This document shows positions 45,052-54,112 of a DNA stretch of 64,000 bases, piece by piece. Both the position numbers and the translations under genes were made by a program. The DNA comes from Serratia odorifera. Lineage in GTDB: Bacteria; Pseudomonadota; Gammaproteobacteria; Enterobacterales; Enterobacteriaceae. A model generated the notes under the pieces. It searched no databases. It was given only the letters and a program-made list of their open reading frames with translations, and had not been told where the DNA came from. The stretch is taken from positions 992,001-1,056,000 of the forward strand of contig NZ_LR134117.1 of assembly GCF_900635445.1 (NCBI RefSeq), read 5' to 3'. How positions within the stretch are numbered: the stretch's first letter is position 1; the number at the start of each line of letters is the position of its first letter.

Positions 45052-46784
45052 AGTTCAGGCCCCAAACCGATATAAAACTGCATCCCGTGGGTTTCCTTAT
45101 CCCCGACCGGGGCGGCAATATCCAGTTTTACCGGGCCAACCGGCGATTGCCAACGTACGCCGACGCCAGCGCCGGTTTTGAAGTTGCTCTGTTTGATGTC
45201 GTTCACCGCTTCGCCGGAGTCGACGAACACCGCGCCCCACCACTTGCCGGTAACGTTATATTGATATTCCACCGAGCCGGTCAGCATTTTTGACGCGCCG
45301 GAGAGTTTGCCGTCCTCGTCACGCGGGGAGATGTTCTTGTATTTGTAGCCGCGAATGCTGCGGTCGCCACCGGCGAAGAAACGCAGATCGGGCGGGACCT
45401 TGTCAAAGTCGTTGGTTTCGATCCAACCGACCTGGCCACGTAGTACAAAGCGATGCTTGTCAGCCAGCGTGCGGATCCATACGTTTTGCGCCTGCATCAG
45501 CGCAAAATCGACGCCCGATCCCCAGGTGGTGTCGGAAACGTCGATCGAGTAACGCTGTGAATCTCCCCAGGTCGGCATCAGGCCGCCGCGCGAGCGGGTG
45601 CGGCTGACGCTGACGCCCGGATAAAGCAGCGCAGTGGTGTTGGTGACGTTACCCTGGGTAAAGTGGTCGAGCCGCCCGGTCAGGTTAATGGCATGCTGCC
45701 AGCCGCTGGACAGATCCCAGTTGCGCGATACCACGACCTTGGTACTGTCGGATTTGGTGTCGTTCCAGTCTTCGTGCTTATAACCGCCCTGTAACAGGTA
45801 ATACTGTTCCAGCGGATTTTTCAGCAACGGGATTTTGTACGACAGATCCAGCTGCTGCTCCGGGCCGGACAGATACAGGCTGGTTTCCAGGCTGTGGCCG
45901 CGATCGTTGAGCCAAGGCTTCTTCCAGGTACCTTTAATACGTGGCCCGACGTCGGTGGAATAACCGACGCCGGCTTCGATGATATTGCGTTTGCGCGGCG
46001 TGACCAGCGCATCTAGCGGCAAAATCTTGTTCTCTTTGGCGTTGTCGAAATCTGGGGAAACCACCACCGAATTAAACCAGTTGGTCGCCGACAAACGGCG
46101 GTTCAGCTCGGCCAGATCCTGCGAACTGTAATAGTCTCCCTGATGAAAGGGCACCAGATTTTGCAGATAGTCTTCGCGGATTTGCGCGCCCTGAAAGCTC
46201 ACTTTGCCAAAGCGATAGCGTTCGCCGCTGTTAAAATCAATGTCCCAAAACGCTTTATGCAGCTCTTCAGAAACGCCGAGCTGGCTTTTGGTCAATTCCG
46301 CGTCGAAGTAGCCCTTGCGCAGGGCCAGGCCGGTAAGCGAACCTTTGAAGCCGTCATACTTGCCGTGGTTAAGAATTTCACCGATGGTCGGCCGGCCTTT
46401 TTTGACCAACGCCAGATAGTCTTCGTCTTCCCTGGCGCCGCCTTGCAACGTGATGTCGGCACCGGCGATGCGCACCGGTTCGCCCGGGCTTACCTTGGCG
46501 TGCAGCACCGGGCGCGAAAGTTTGGGGTTGTTGTCGAGGGTAAAATCAATGGTCGGTTCATAATAGCCGAGCGCACGCAGCCCCTGCTTGATGGCATCCG
46601 CCACGCGAGCGCGGAAACGCCCGCCGTCGCTCACCTCTTCCGGGGTGATCGATGACAAACGAACGCGAACGTTTTTTTCCAGCTCCCCACTAAGGCCTTC
46701 CACCTGCAACCGGATATTGGCCGACAACGCCGCTGGTGCGACAAACAGCGCGCATAAAACGCAAAGGGCACGATATCGTGGCAC
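45048..46784 (-). CDS. tamA: Translocation and assembly module outer-membrane protein TamA
   Basis: A 578-residue Omp85-family protein. The signal peptide is about 1-21 (cleaved ALS-AN), followed by three POTRA domains (about 22-265) and a 16-strand barrel with the Omp85 signature LRFFAGGDRSIRGY and a C-terminal strand ending GLGPEL. The start is GTG at 46784 with AAGGAG upstream. It is the first gene of tamA-tamB-ytfP and divergent from msrA, as in E. coli. Confidence 0.96.
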   Translation of the reverse strand: MPRYRALCVLCALFVAPAALSANIRLQVEGLSGELEKNVRVRLSSITPEEVSDGGRFRARVADAIKQGLRALGYYEPTIDFTLDNNPKLSRPVLHAKVSPGEPVRIAGADITLQGGAREDEDYLALVKKGRPTIGEILNHGKYDGFKGSLTGLALRKGYFDAELTKSQLGVSEELHKAFWDIDFNSGERYRFGKVSFQGAQIREDYLQNLVPFHQGDYYSSQDLAELNRRLSATNWFNSVVVSPDFDNAKENKILPLDALVTPRKRNIIEAGVGYSTDVGPRIKGTWKKPWLNDRGHSLETSLYLSGPEQQLDLSYKIPLLKNPLEQYYLLQGGYKHEDWNDTKSDSTKVVVSRNWDLSSGWQHAINLTGRLDHFTQGNVTNTTALLYPGVSVSRTRSRGGLMPTWGDSQRYSIDVSDTTWGSGVDFALMQAQNVWIRTLADKHRFVLRGQVGWIETNDFDKVPPDLRFFAGGDRSIRGYKYKNISPRDEDGKLSGASKMLTGSVEYQYNVTGKWWGAVFVDSGEAVNDIKQSNFKTGAGVGVRWQSPVGPVKLDIAAPVGDKETHGMQFYIGLGPEL

Positions 46785-46983
46785 GCGTTCTCCTTAATTA
46801 TTTTACTTTCCTGTCAATGTCGCCGTGCTGACGCCGACGCATTATTGGCTTTTTGCGCTCAAAATACTGCGTTAAGCTTATACATAATCGCAACATGGGG
46901 CTTATTGTGAGCAAAGAAGCGGCGAGTTACAACTCACACAGCCCGTGTTGGGTAAATTCTTACTGTGACAATAGGAGTCAACC

Positions 46984-47625
46984 GTGGTGCCTTATACCGA
47001 TCAATCCAATATCCTCAATAAAGCCGATGCGCTGCCTGGCCGCACCACACCGATGCCGGTGGCCCCGCTCAATATTGTTACCCAGCACTCGATGACCCAG
47101 GTGCCGGAAGGCATGGAAGTGGCCATTTTCGCCATGGGCTGCTTCTGGGGCGTCGAGCGCCTGTTCTGGCAGCAACCCGGTGTTTACAGCACCGCAGCCG
47201 GCTACAGCGGCGGATATACCCCCAATCCAACCTACCGCGAAGTGTGCAGCGGCCAGACCGGCCATGCCGAAGTGGTGCGGGTGGTGTTCGATCCCGCCGT
47301 TGTCAGCTACCGCCAATTATTGCAGGTATTCTGGGAAAACCACGATCCGGCACAGGGAATGCGTCAGGGTGGTGATATCGGCACCCAATACCGTTCGGCG
47401 ATCTACACCCTGTCGCCAGAACAGCAGGCACAGGCGGAAAGCAGCATGGTGCGCTTCCAGCAGGCGATGGACGCCAGCGGCGACCGGCGCACCATCACCA
47501 CGGAAATTACGCCGGCGCTGCCGTTCTACTATGCAGAAGACGATCACCAGCAGTATCTGGAAAAGAATCCAGGCGGTTACTGCGGGCTGGGCGGCATCGG
47601 CGTCTGCCTGCCGCCACAGGGCTAA
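46984..47625 (+). CDS. msrA: Peptide-methionine (S)-S-oxide reductase MsrA
   Basis: A 213-residue enzyme repairing S-epimers of oxidised methionine. The catalytic Cys53 is in MGCFWGVERLF; GYSGGYTPNPTYREVCSG and GTQYRSAIY are conserved. Resolving cysteines lie in the C-terminal GGYCGLGGIGVCLPPQG. The start is GTG at 46984 with AGGAG upstream; the next codon is also GTG. Length matches E. coli (212 aa). Confidence 0.96.
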   Translation: MVPYTDQSNILNKADALPGRTTPMPVAPLNIVTQHSMTQVPEGMEVAIFAMGCFWGVERLFWQQPGVYSTAAGYSGGYTPNPTYREVCSGQTGHAEVVRVVFDPAVVSYRQLLQVFWENHDPAQGMRQGGDIGTQYRSAIYTLSPEQQAQAESSMVRFQQAMDASGDRRTITTEITPALPFYYAEDDHQQYLEKNPGGYCGLGGIGVCLPPQG

Positions 47626-47677
47626 AGCGTTAATTTTTAACCGCTGGCGGGCTTCATCGGGCTACTGCTATACTATC

Positions 47678-47703
47678 CAGGCCGCGCTTGCGGCCTGTTT
47701 TTT
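47678..47703 (+). terminator. Terminator after msrA
   Basis: Stem CAGGCCGC / GCGGCCTG with a GCTT loop followed by six T, 53 bp beyond the msrA stop. Confidence 0.9.
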
Positions 47704-47829
47704 CGCGAGGCATAACAGATAGCCGATGCGGTTGAACCGGCGCAGCATGCCGCGCTGCAACAATTCTTTTGACAATGTATTACCCTTCCTCAAGAGCGCC
47801 GTCATCCCGTCGGCACGTATGGATAGATT

Positions 47830-49161
47830 ATGTTAAACAGTATTTTACTGATTCTTTTTCTGATCGCCGTGAGCGCATTTTTCTCACTGTCGGAAATTTC
47901 TCTGGCTGCGTCGCGCAAGATCAAACTCAAGTTGATGGCCGACGAAGGTAACATCAATGCCGCCAAGGTGCTCAAGCTGCAAGAAACGCCGGGGCTGTTC
48001 TTTACCGTGGTACAAATTGGCCTGAATGCGGTCGCCATTCTCGGCGGTATCGTCGGCGATGCGGCGTTTTCACCGTCCTTCCAGGTGCTGTTCGATCGTT
48101 TCCTGCCGCCAGAGATGTCTGAGCAGGTCAGCTTTATCTGCTCGTTCGTCCTGGTCACCAGCCTGTTTATTCTTTTCGCGGATCTCACCCCGAAGCGCAT
48201 CGGTATGATTGCACCAGAGACGGTTGCCGTCCGGATCATCAACCCGATGCGTTTCTCCATCGCCATTTTCCGACCGCTGGTATGGTTCTTCAACGGCATG
48301 GCGAACCTGATCTTCCGCCTGTTCAAACTGCCAATGGTGCGTAAGGACGACATCACCTCTGACGACATCTATGCCGTGGTTGAGGCCGGCGCACTGGCCG
48401 GCGTATTGCGTAAACAGGAACACGAGCTGATAGAAAACGTGTTCGAGCTGGAATCGCGTACCGTGCCGTCATCAATGACTTCGCGTGAAAGCGTGGTCTA
48501 CTTCGATCTGCGCGAAAGCGAAGAAAGCATCATCGCGAAAGTGTCGACGCATCCGCATTCCAAGTTCCTGGTATGTGACGGCCACATCGATCAGGTGGTG
48601 GGCTATGTGGATTCGAAGGACCTGCTGAACCGTGTACTGGGTAATCAAAGCCTGGTATTGAGCAGCGGCGTACAGATTCGTTCGGCGCTGATCGTGCCGG
48701 ATACGCTGACGCTGTCCGAAGCGCTGGAAAGCTTCAAGGCCGCCGGCGAAGACTTCGCGGTGATCCTCAACGAATACGCGCTGGTGGTGGGTATCATCAC
48801 GCTTAATGACGTCATGACCACGCTGATGGGCGATCTGGTCGGCCAGGGGCAGGAAGAGCAGATCGTGGCGCGCGACGAGAGTTCATGGCTGATTGAAGGC
48901 GGTACGCCGATCGACGACGTGATGCGCGTGCTGGATATCGACGAGTTCCCACAGGCCGGCAACTACGAAACCATCGGCGGCTTTATGATGTATATGCTGC
49001 GCAAGATCCCGAAACGCACCGATTTCGTCAAATACGCCGGCTACAAGTTTGAAGTGGTGGATATCGACAGTTACAAGATTGACCAGCTGCTGGTCACCAA
49101 GTTGAGTGATAAGCCGGCGGCGGTACTGCCGAAGGCGCCGGACGAAAACCTGACGGCCTGA
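47830..49161 (+). CDS. ytfL: CNNM/CorC-family inner-membrane protein YtfL (PaeA)
   Basis: A 443-residue protein with a DUF21 membrane domain of four hydrophobic helices (1-150), a CBS-domain pair (about 205-335) and a C-terminal CorC_HlyC transporter-associated domain (about 345-430). In E. coli and Salmonella YtfL (PaeA) has been reported to protect against cadaverine and putrescine, consistent with polyamine export. It is flanked by msrA and convergent ytfK, as in E. coli (447 aa). Confidence 0.92.
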   Translation: MLNSILLILFLIAVSAFFSLSEISLAASRKIKLKLMADEGNINAAKVLKLQETPGLFFTVVQIGLNAVAILGGIVGDAAFSPSFQVLFDRFLPPEMSEQVSFICSFVLVTSLFILFADLTPKRIGMIAPETVAVRIINPMRFSIAIFRPLVWFFNGMANLIFRLFKLPMVRKDDITSDDIYAVVEAGALAGVLRKQEHELIENVFELESRTVPSSMTSRESVVYFDLRESEESIIAKVSTHPHSKFLVCDGHIDQVVGYVDSKDLLNRVLGNQSLVLSSGVQIRSALIVPDTLTLSEALESFKAAGEDFAVILNEYALVVGIITLNDVMTTLMGDLVGQGQEEQIVARDESSWLIEGGTPIDDVMRVLDIDEFPQAGNYETIGGFMMYMLRKIPKRTDFVKYAGYKFEVVDIDSYKIDQLLVTKLSDKPAAVLPKAPDENLTA

Positions 49162-49178
49162 GTTGGACGGAAACATCA

Positions 49179-49198
49179 GCGGCCCCGTTGGGGGCCGC
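49179..49198. terminator. Terminator candidate between ytfL and ytfK
   Basis: Perfect stem GCGGCCCC / GGGGCCGC with a GTTG loop, 17 bp past ytfL and before convergent ytfK. The nearest T-run (TTTTT) is 12 bp downstream, so termination efficiency is uncertain. Confidence 0.55.
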
Positions 49199-49242
49199 AA
49201 TTACATCTGTTTTTACTGCAACTTACCGCAACGACTGGCGTT

Positions 49243-49449
49243 TCAACCCATTTCAGATTGCAGCAACAATACCTGTCGGTTAACTTCGGACATCACGCTG
49301 AGATGGCGTTTGTCGCGAACCTTCGGCACCAGGATTTTACCCTTGTCGAACTCAAATGCGCCGACATCCTTGATATACAGCCTTCCGCGGAACAGGGTTT
49401 TCACGTACTTTGCAACTTTCAATGGGTTATAACGCTGGAAGATTCTCAT
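49243..49449 (-). CDS. ytfK: YtfK, SpoT-binding stringent-response modulator
   Basis: A 68-residue DUF1107 protein almost identical to E. coli YtfK: MRIFQRYNPLKVAKYVKTLF, GRLYIKDVGAFEFDKGKIL. E. coli YtfK binds SpoT and shifts it towards (p)ppGpp synthesis during phosphate or fatty-acid starvation. The start at 49449 matches the family; a nine-codon upstream extension is rejected. It is divergent from ytfJ. Confidence 0.95.
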   Translation of the reverse strand: MRIFQRYNPLKVAKYVKTLFRGRLYIKDVGAFEFDKGKILVPKVRDKRHLSVMSEVNRQVLLLQSEMG

Positions 49450-49774
49450 TCTTTTACTCTCCTCCCGTTGGACCATGCGCTCCGCGAGCCGCTAAAGTGG
49501 CAGCCTCTAACCAGAGAGCGCAACATGATTGCATGGGTGTAGACCTAGTTAAGACCATTTTGTTCACTTTCGCTTGGGCATCTTCACTGGATTTACACTT
49601 TTTGACAGAATTGTATATGATAATTTATAACCTTTTCAGAATATCCCTTCAAAATACAGGCATTAAGCGTCTGAAGGGAAAACTGAGAACCCGCTAACAG
49701 GACAGACCTCCGATCACCACCTATGCTTTAGGCTCTGGAGACTGTCTTCATCGTTCCCCCTACAAGGAGAAAGC
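49450..49774. promoter_or_regulatory. ytfK-ytfJ divergent region with a sigma70 promoter for ytfJ
   Basis: 325 bp without a gene. TTGACA (49602-49607) and TATAAC (49626-49631), 18 bp apart, form a good plus-strand promoter for ytfJ, leaving a leader of about 135 nt. I searched for a Pho box for ytfK and found only a poor match. AAGGAG precedes the ytfJ ATG. Confidence 0.6.
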
Positions 49775-50332
49775 ATGAAAAAAAGTAACATGCTAATTGT
49801 ATCCCTGCTGTTTGCTCCCTTATTGGCCTGCGCGCACAACTTTCAAATCCAGCAGCGCGTTGCGCCAGTCGGCGTCAGCGATCGGGGAGAGTTAAACTAC
49901 GCCAATGATGATTTTAGCTACAAAAACTGGAATAGCGGGCAGCTCAGTGGAAAAGTGCGAGTGATCCAGCATATTGCCGGCCGCAGCTCCGCCAAGGAAA
50001 TGAACGATCCGCTGATTGAAGCCATCAAGCAGGCCAAGCTACCACGCGATCGTTACCAAACGACGACAATCGTCAATACCGATGACGCCATGGTCGGCAC
50101 CGCGATGTTTGTGCGCAGCAGCATTGAAGACAACAAGAAAGAATTCCCGTGGTCGCAGTTCATCGTCGACAGTAACGGCAACGTACGTAAAGCCTGGGAT
50201 CTGCAAGCGGGCGGTTCAGCGATTATCGTGCTGGATAAACAAGGCAAGATTCAATTTGCCAAAGACGGCAAACTGACGGCAGAAGAAGTGCAGCAAGTGA
50301 TGAACAAGCTGCACCAACTGTTGGCTGACTGA
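49775..50332 (+). CDS. ytfJ: Periplasmic thioredoxin-fold protein YtfJ
   Basis: A 185-residue protein with a signal peptide (1-20, cleaved ACA-HN) and a thioredoxin-like fold (VRVIQHIAGRSSAKEMNDPLIEAIK, GSAIIVLDKQGKIQFAKDG). No CxxC is present, so it is unlikely to be a thiol oxidoreductase. Function unknown. Its stop is directly followed by the end of convergent cysQ. Length as in E. coli (184 aa). Confidence 0.92.
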   Translation: MKKSNMLIVSLLFAPLLACAHNFQIQQRVAPVGVSDRGELNYANDDFSYKNWNSGQLSGKVRVIQHIAGRSSAKEMNDPLIEAIKQAKLPRDRYQTTTIVNTDDAMVGTAMFVRSSIEDNKKEFPWSQFIVDSNGNVRKAWDLQAGGSAIIVLDKQGKIQFAKDGKLTAEEVQQVMNKLHQLLAD

Positions 50333-51073
50333 TCAGAACAGCGAAACCCGGAAGCCGGGGTTGAGGAATGATTCACGCGGGGTATAAAGCAACGGCTTGC
50401 CCTGCCAATCATGAATCTGCGCCCCGGCGGCCACCGCCACCGCATGCCCGGCCGCGGTGTCCCAGATATTGGTCGGCCCGAAACGCGGGTAGAGCTGCGC
50501 CTTCCCTTCAGCCACCAGGCAGAACTTCAGCGAGGAGCCGACCGCCACCGTCTGGTGCACGCCGAGCTGCTTTAAATAATCCTTCAGCTCGTTGTCGCTG
50601 TGCGAACGGCTGACCACCACCAGCGGCGGCGTCCCCTCTTTGACGCGAATGGCCTGGCGTTGCCCGTTCTCTTCCTTCCACGCCTTGCCGCGTTCGGCCA
50701 GGTACAGTACCTCCAGCGCCGGCGCGTAGACCACGCCCATCACCGCCTGGCCATCTTCGATCAACGCAATATTGACGGTGAACTCGCCGTTGCGCTGTAA
50801 AAACTCCTTGGTGCCATCGAGCGGGTCAACCAGCCAGTAACGCGTCCAGCTTTGCCGTTGTTCCCAAGCGGGAGGATCTTCTTCCGACAACAGCGGAATG
50901 TCCGGCGTCAGCGCCGCAAGGCCGCTCTTGATGATATGATGCGCCGCCAAATCGGCTGCCGTCACCGGTGAGTCGTCTTTTTTCTGCGCGACATCAAGCG
51001 GTTGCTCGCCGTTATACACCGCCATGATCGCCGCGCCCGCATCGCGGGATAGCTGGCAAATTTGCTCTAACAT
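50333..51073 (-). CDS. cysQ: 3'(2'),5'-bisphosphate nucleotidase CysQ
   Basis: A 246-residue inositol-monophosphatase-fold enzyme removing PAP, a by-product of sulfate assimilation. Metal motifs seen: LLSEEDPPAW, DPLDGTKEF (83-91) and WDTAAGHA. Two adjacent ATG codons occur; the second (51073) is preferred because AGAGG lies at a better distance. It begins on the base after the ytfJ stop, convergent without a gap. Confidence 0.96.
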   Translation of the reverse strand: MLEQICQLSRDAGAAIMAVYNGEQPLDVAQKKDDSPVTAADLAAHHIIKSGLAALTPDIPLLSEEDPPAWEQRQSWTRYWLVDPLDGTKEFLQRNGEFTVNIALIEDGQAVMGVVYAPALEVLYLAERGKAWKEENGQRQAIRVKEGTPPLVVVSRSHSDNELKDYLKQLGVHQTVAVGSSLKFCLVAEGKAQLYPRFGPTNIWDTAAGHAVAVAAGAQIHDWQGKPLLYTPRESFLNPGFRVSLF

Positions 51074-51327
51074 CATGCACCTCTGTTTATACTTCCGTGG
51101 GAAATTTTCCCCTGTCATAGCTAGCAGACTAGTTTTTTTTACGTGGAATATCCATCCCCACCGCTTAACCCACGGTAATTCCTCGCATCTTGTTCCGCCC
51201 AACTGTGAACTTCCCCGCGTTACTGCCGTTGATTTTCTGCCACACTTCACAGTTTATTGAGAACACCTAACGTGATTGCATCAACCTCTGCGATAACAAA
51301 CTAAAAATGGCATGGAGAACCGTCATC

Positions 51328-53280
51328 ATGATCAAGCGACCACTGTCGTTGTCCGCCCTCGCCCTGTTGGTCTGCGCCTCGGCGCAGGCGGCTACGGTCG
51401 ATTTGCGCGTGCTGGAAACCAGTGACCTGCACAGCAATATGATGGACTTTGATTACTACAAGGATAAACCCACCGAGAAATTCGGCCTGGTTCGCACCGC
51501 CAGCCTGATCCAACAGGCGCGTCAGCAGGTCACCAACAGCGTGCTGGTCGACAACGGCGACATTATTCAAGGCAGTCCGCTGGGGGATTACATGGCGGCC
51601 AAGGGGCTGAAGGCCGGCGACGTTCATCCGGTCTATAAGGCGATGAATACGCTGGACTACGCGGTAGGCAATATCGGCAATCACGAATTCAACTACGGCC
51701 TGGATTATCTGAAAACCGCCATCGCCGGCGCCAGATTCCCGTACGTCAATGCCAACGTCATCGATGCAACAACTCAAAAGCCGCTGTTCACCCCGTACAT
51801 CATCGTCGATACGCCGGTGACCGACCGCGATGGCCAAAACCATACCCTGCGCATCGGCTATATCGGTTTTGTACCGCCGCAGATCCTGGTGTGGGACAAA
51901 GCCAATCTGCAAGGCAAGGTGACGGTTAACGACATTACCGAAACCGCCAGGCGCTACGTGCCGGAAATGCGCCGACAAGGGGCCGATCTGGTGATCGCCA
52001 TTGCGCACTCCGGTCTGTCCAGCGAGCCGTACAAAGCCATGGCGGAAAACTCGGTATATTATCTCAGCCAGGTGCAAGGCATCGACGCCATTATGTTCGG
52101 CCATGCGCACGCGGTGTTTCCTAGCCAGGACTTTGCCGCCATCAAAGGTGCCGACATTGAGAAAGGCCTGCTGAACGGCGTACCGGCGGTCATGCCCGGC
52201 CAGTGGGGCGATCACCTCGGCGTGGTCGATTTACAGCTGAATAACCACGGCGGCGCCTGGAAAGTGACGCAGGCCAGCGCGCAGGCCCGGCCGATTTACG
52301 ACAATCAGGCTAAAAAATCGCTGGCGGCGGAAGACAGCACACTGTTGAAAGTACTGGCACAGGATCATCAGGGCACCCGCGAGTTCGTCAGTCAGCCGAT
52401 CGGCAACGCCGACGGCAATATGTACAGCTATCTGGCATTGGTACAAGACGATCCGACGGTTCAGATCGTCAATAACGCGCAGAAGGCCTATGTCGAGCAC
52501 TACATTCAAGGCGATCCGGATCTGGCAGACTTACCGGTGCTCTCCGCAGCGGCACCGTTCAAGGTCGGCGGACGCAAGAACGATCCGGCCAGTTTCGTTG
52601 AAGTGGAACAAGGCCGGCTGACCTTCCGCAACGCCGCCGATCTGTACCTGTATCCGAATACGCTGGTGGTGGTCAAGGCCAGCGGAAAAGAGGTCAAGGA
52701 ATGGCTGGAATGTTCTGCCGGACAGTTTAACCGCATTGACGTCAACAACCGCCAACCGCAGTCGTTAATCAACTGGGACGGCTTTCGCAGCTACAACTTC
52801 GACGTTATCGACGGCGTTGACTATCAGATCGATGTCAGCCAACCGGCGCGCTACGACGGCGAATGTCAACCGATCAATCCGCAGGCCGAACGCATCAAAC
52901 AGCTGACGTTTAACGGCAAGCCAATCGATCCGAACGCCATGTTCCTGGTGGCGACCAACAATTACCGTGCCTACGGCGGCAAGTTTGCCGGCACCGGTGA
53001 CCGGCACATCGCCTTTGCCTCACCGGATGAGAATCGTTCGGTGCTGGCAGCCTATATCAGCGCCGAAAGCCAAAAGCACGGAGCGGTGCATCCACAGGCC
53101 GATCACAACTGGCGACTGGCCGCGTTCAGCAGCCCTCACCCGCTGGATATTCGCTTCGAAACCTCGCCGAGCGACAAGGCCGCCGCGTTTATCAAACAAA
53201 ATGCCCAGTACCCGATGCGACAGGTTGGCAGCGACAGCATTGGCTTTGCGCTTTATCAGATTGATTTAACAACGAAGTAA
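51328..53280 (+). CDS. cpdB: 2',3'-cyclic-nucleotide 2'-phosphodiesterase/3'-nucleotidase CpdB
   Basis: A 650-residue periplasmic enzyme for scavenging nucleotides. The signal peptide (1-21, cleaved AQA-AT) is followed by a calcineurin-like domain with TSDLHSNMMDFDY, VDNGDIIQGS, GNHEFNYG and MFGHAHAVFP. A 5'-nucleotidase C-terminal domain follows. The start at 51328 is chosen for the GGAG 10 bp upstream and the signal peptide; an ATG seven codons earlier lacks a ribosome-binding site. Divergent from cysQ. Confidence 0.96.
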   Translation: MIKRPLSLSALALLVCASAQAATVDLRVLETSDLHSNMMDFDYYKDKPTEKFGLVRTASLIQQARQQVTNSVLVDNGDIIQGSPLGDYMAAKGLKAGDVHPVYKAMNTLDYAVGNIGNHEFNYGLDYLKTAIAGARFPYVNANVIDATTQKPLFTPYIIVDTPVTDRDGQNHTLRIGYIGFVPPQILVWDKANLQGKVTVNDITETARRYVPEMRRQGADLVIAIAHSGLSSEPYKAMAENSVYYLSQVQGIDAIMFGHAHAVFPSQDFAAIKGADIEKGLLNGVPAVMPGQWGDHLGVVDLQLNNHGGAWKVTQASAQARPIYDNQAKKSLAAEDSTLLKVLAQDHQGTREFVSQPIGNADGNMYSYLALVQDDPTVQIVNNAQKAYVEHYIQGDPDLADLPVLSAAAPFKVGGRKNDPASFVEVEQGRLTFRNAADLYLYPNTLVVVKASGKEVKEWLECSAGQFNRIDVNNRQPQSLINWDGFRSYNFDVIDGVDYQIDVSQPARYDGECQPINPQAERIKQLTFNGKPIDPNAMFLVATNNYRAYGGKFAGTGDRHIAFASPDENRSVLAAYISAESQKHGAVHPQADHNWRLAAFSSPHPLDIRFETSPSDKAAAFIKQNAQYPMRQVGSDSIGFALYQIDLTTK

Positions 53281-53348
53281 TCAAATTATCAGGGCGCGGA
53301 TCAGCGCGCCCTGCACCACTACCTCCATTTAGCCATGGCGCGCCCTTT

Positions 53349-53371
53349 AAATTGCATTTAAAATGCATGTT
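53349..53371 (+). promoter_or_regulatory. NsrR operator upstream of ytfE
   Basis: AAATTGCATTTAAAATGCATGTT closely matches the 23-bp inverted repeat bound by the nitric-oxide sensor NsrR (TGCATTT / AAATGCA arms). It lies 31 bp before the ytfE start, as expected for NO-relieved repression. Confidence 0.75.
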
Positions 53372-53402
53372 ATAAGAATTATTCATTTCAGAGGACGTCA
53401 TC

Positions 53403-54068
53403 ATGGATTACCACAATCACACTCTCGGTGCGTTGGCCATTGCCATTCCCGGTGCCAGCAAGCTGTTTCGCGATCATGATTTAGATTTCTGCTGCGGCGG
53501 TAAACGGACGCTGCAACACGCCGCGCAACGCAAATCGCTGGATCTGCAGCAACTGCAATCGCAGTTGGCGGCGTTGGCCACCGGCGAATCGAACGCACGT
53601 GACTGGCGTCAGGCGCCGCTGGCGGAGATTATCGATTACATTCTGCCGCGTTTTCATCAGCGTCACCGGGAACAGTTGCCGGAGCTGGTGCTGATGGCGG
53701 AAAAAGTCGAGCGGGTACACGGCGATAAACCGGCCTGCCCACGCGGTCTGGCCAAGCAGCTAATGCTGATCCGCCAGGATCTGGACAATCACATGATGAA
53801 AGAGGAACAGATCCTGTTCCCGATGATCGTCAACGGCATGGGTCGGCAGGCGATGGGGCCAATTGCGGTGATGGAGCATGAACACGCCGAAGCCGGCGAG
53901 CAGTTGGAGGTATTGAAGTTTCTGACCAATAATCTGACGCCGCCGGCAAACGCATGCACCACCTGGCAAGCGCTGTATCGGGGCATCGATCAATTTATTG
54001 CCGATCTGATGGAGCATATCCACCTGGAAAATAATCTGCTGTTTCCGCGGGCGCTCGGTGGCGAATAA
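53403..54068 (+). CDS. ytfE: Iron-sulfur cluster repair di-iron protein YtfE (RIC)
   Basis: A 221-residue protein that restores Fe-S clusters damaged by nitric oxide. The N-terminal ScdA domain has the CC motif DLDFCCGGKRTL (Cys30, Cys31). The hemerythrin-like four-helix bundle has iron-ligand His and Glu residues (RFHQRHREQ, DNHMMKEEQILFP, MEHEHAEAG, EHIHLENNLLFP). An NsrR box sits upstream. Confidence 0.96.
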   Translation: MDYHNHTLGALAIAIPGASKLFRDHDLDFCCGGKRTLQHAAQRKSLDLQQLQSQLAALATGESNARDWRQAPLAEIIDYILPRFHQRHREQLPELVLMAEKVERVHGDKPACPRGLAKQLMLIRQDLDNHMMKEEQILFPMIVNGMGRQAMGPIAVMEHEHAEAGEQLEVLKFLTNNLTPPANACTTWQALYRGIDQFIADLMEHIHLENNLLFPRALGGE

Positions 54069-54094
54069 AAACAGGGCGCCGCTGGGGCGCCCTG
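54066..54094 (-). terminator. Terminator of fklB
   Basis: Stem CAGGGCGCC / GGCGCCCTG with loop GCTGG. On the minus strand it is followed by TTTTTATTC, 19 bp past the fklB stop. It overlaps the end of convergent ytfE. Confidence 0.75.
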
Positions 54095-54112
54095 GAGAGG
54101 AAACCGTGTGTC

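Noticed and set aside
49560..49620. Possible Pho box for ytfK
   Set aside because: One half (CTGTCA on the minus strand) matches but the second repeat is poor at any allowed spacing.
53291..53312. AGGGCGCG / CGCGCCCT hairpin after cpdB
   Set aside because: Strong stem but no U-tract; may aid 3' stability, but termination cannot be claimed.
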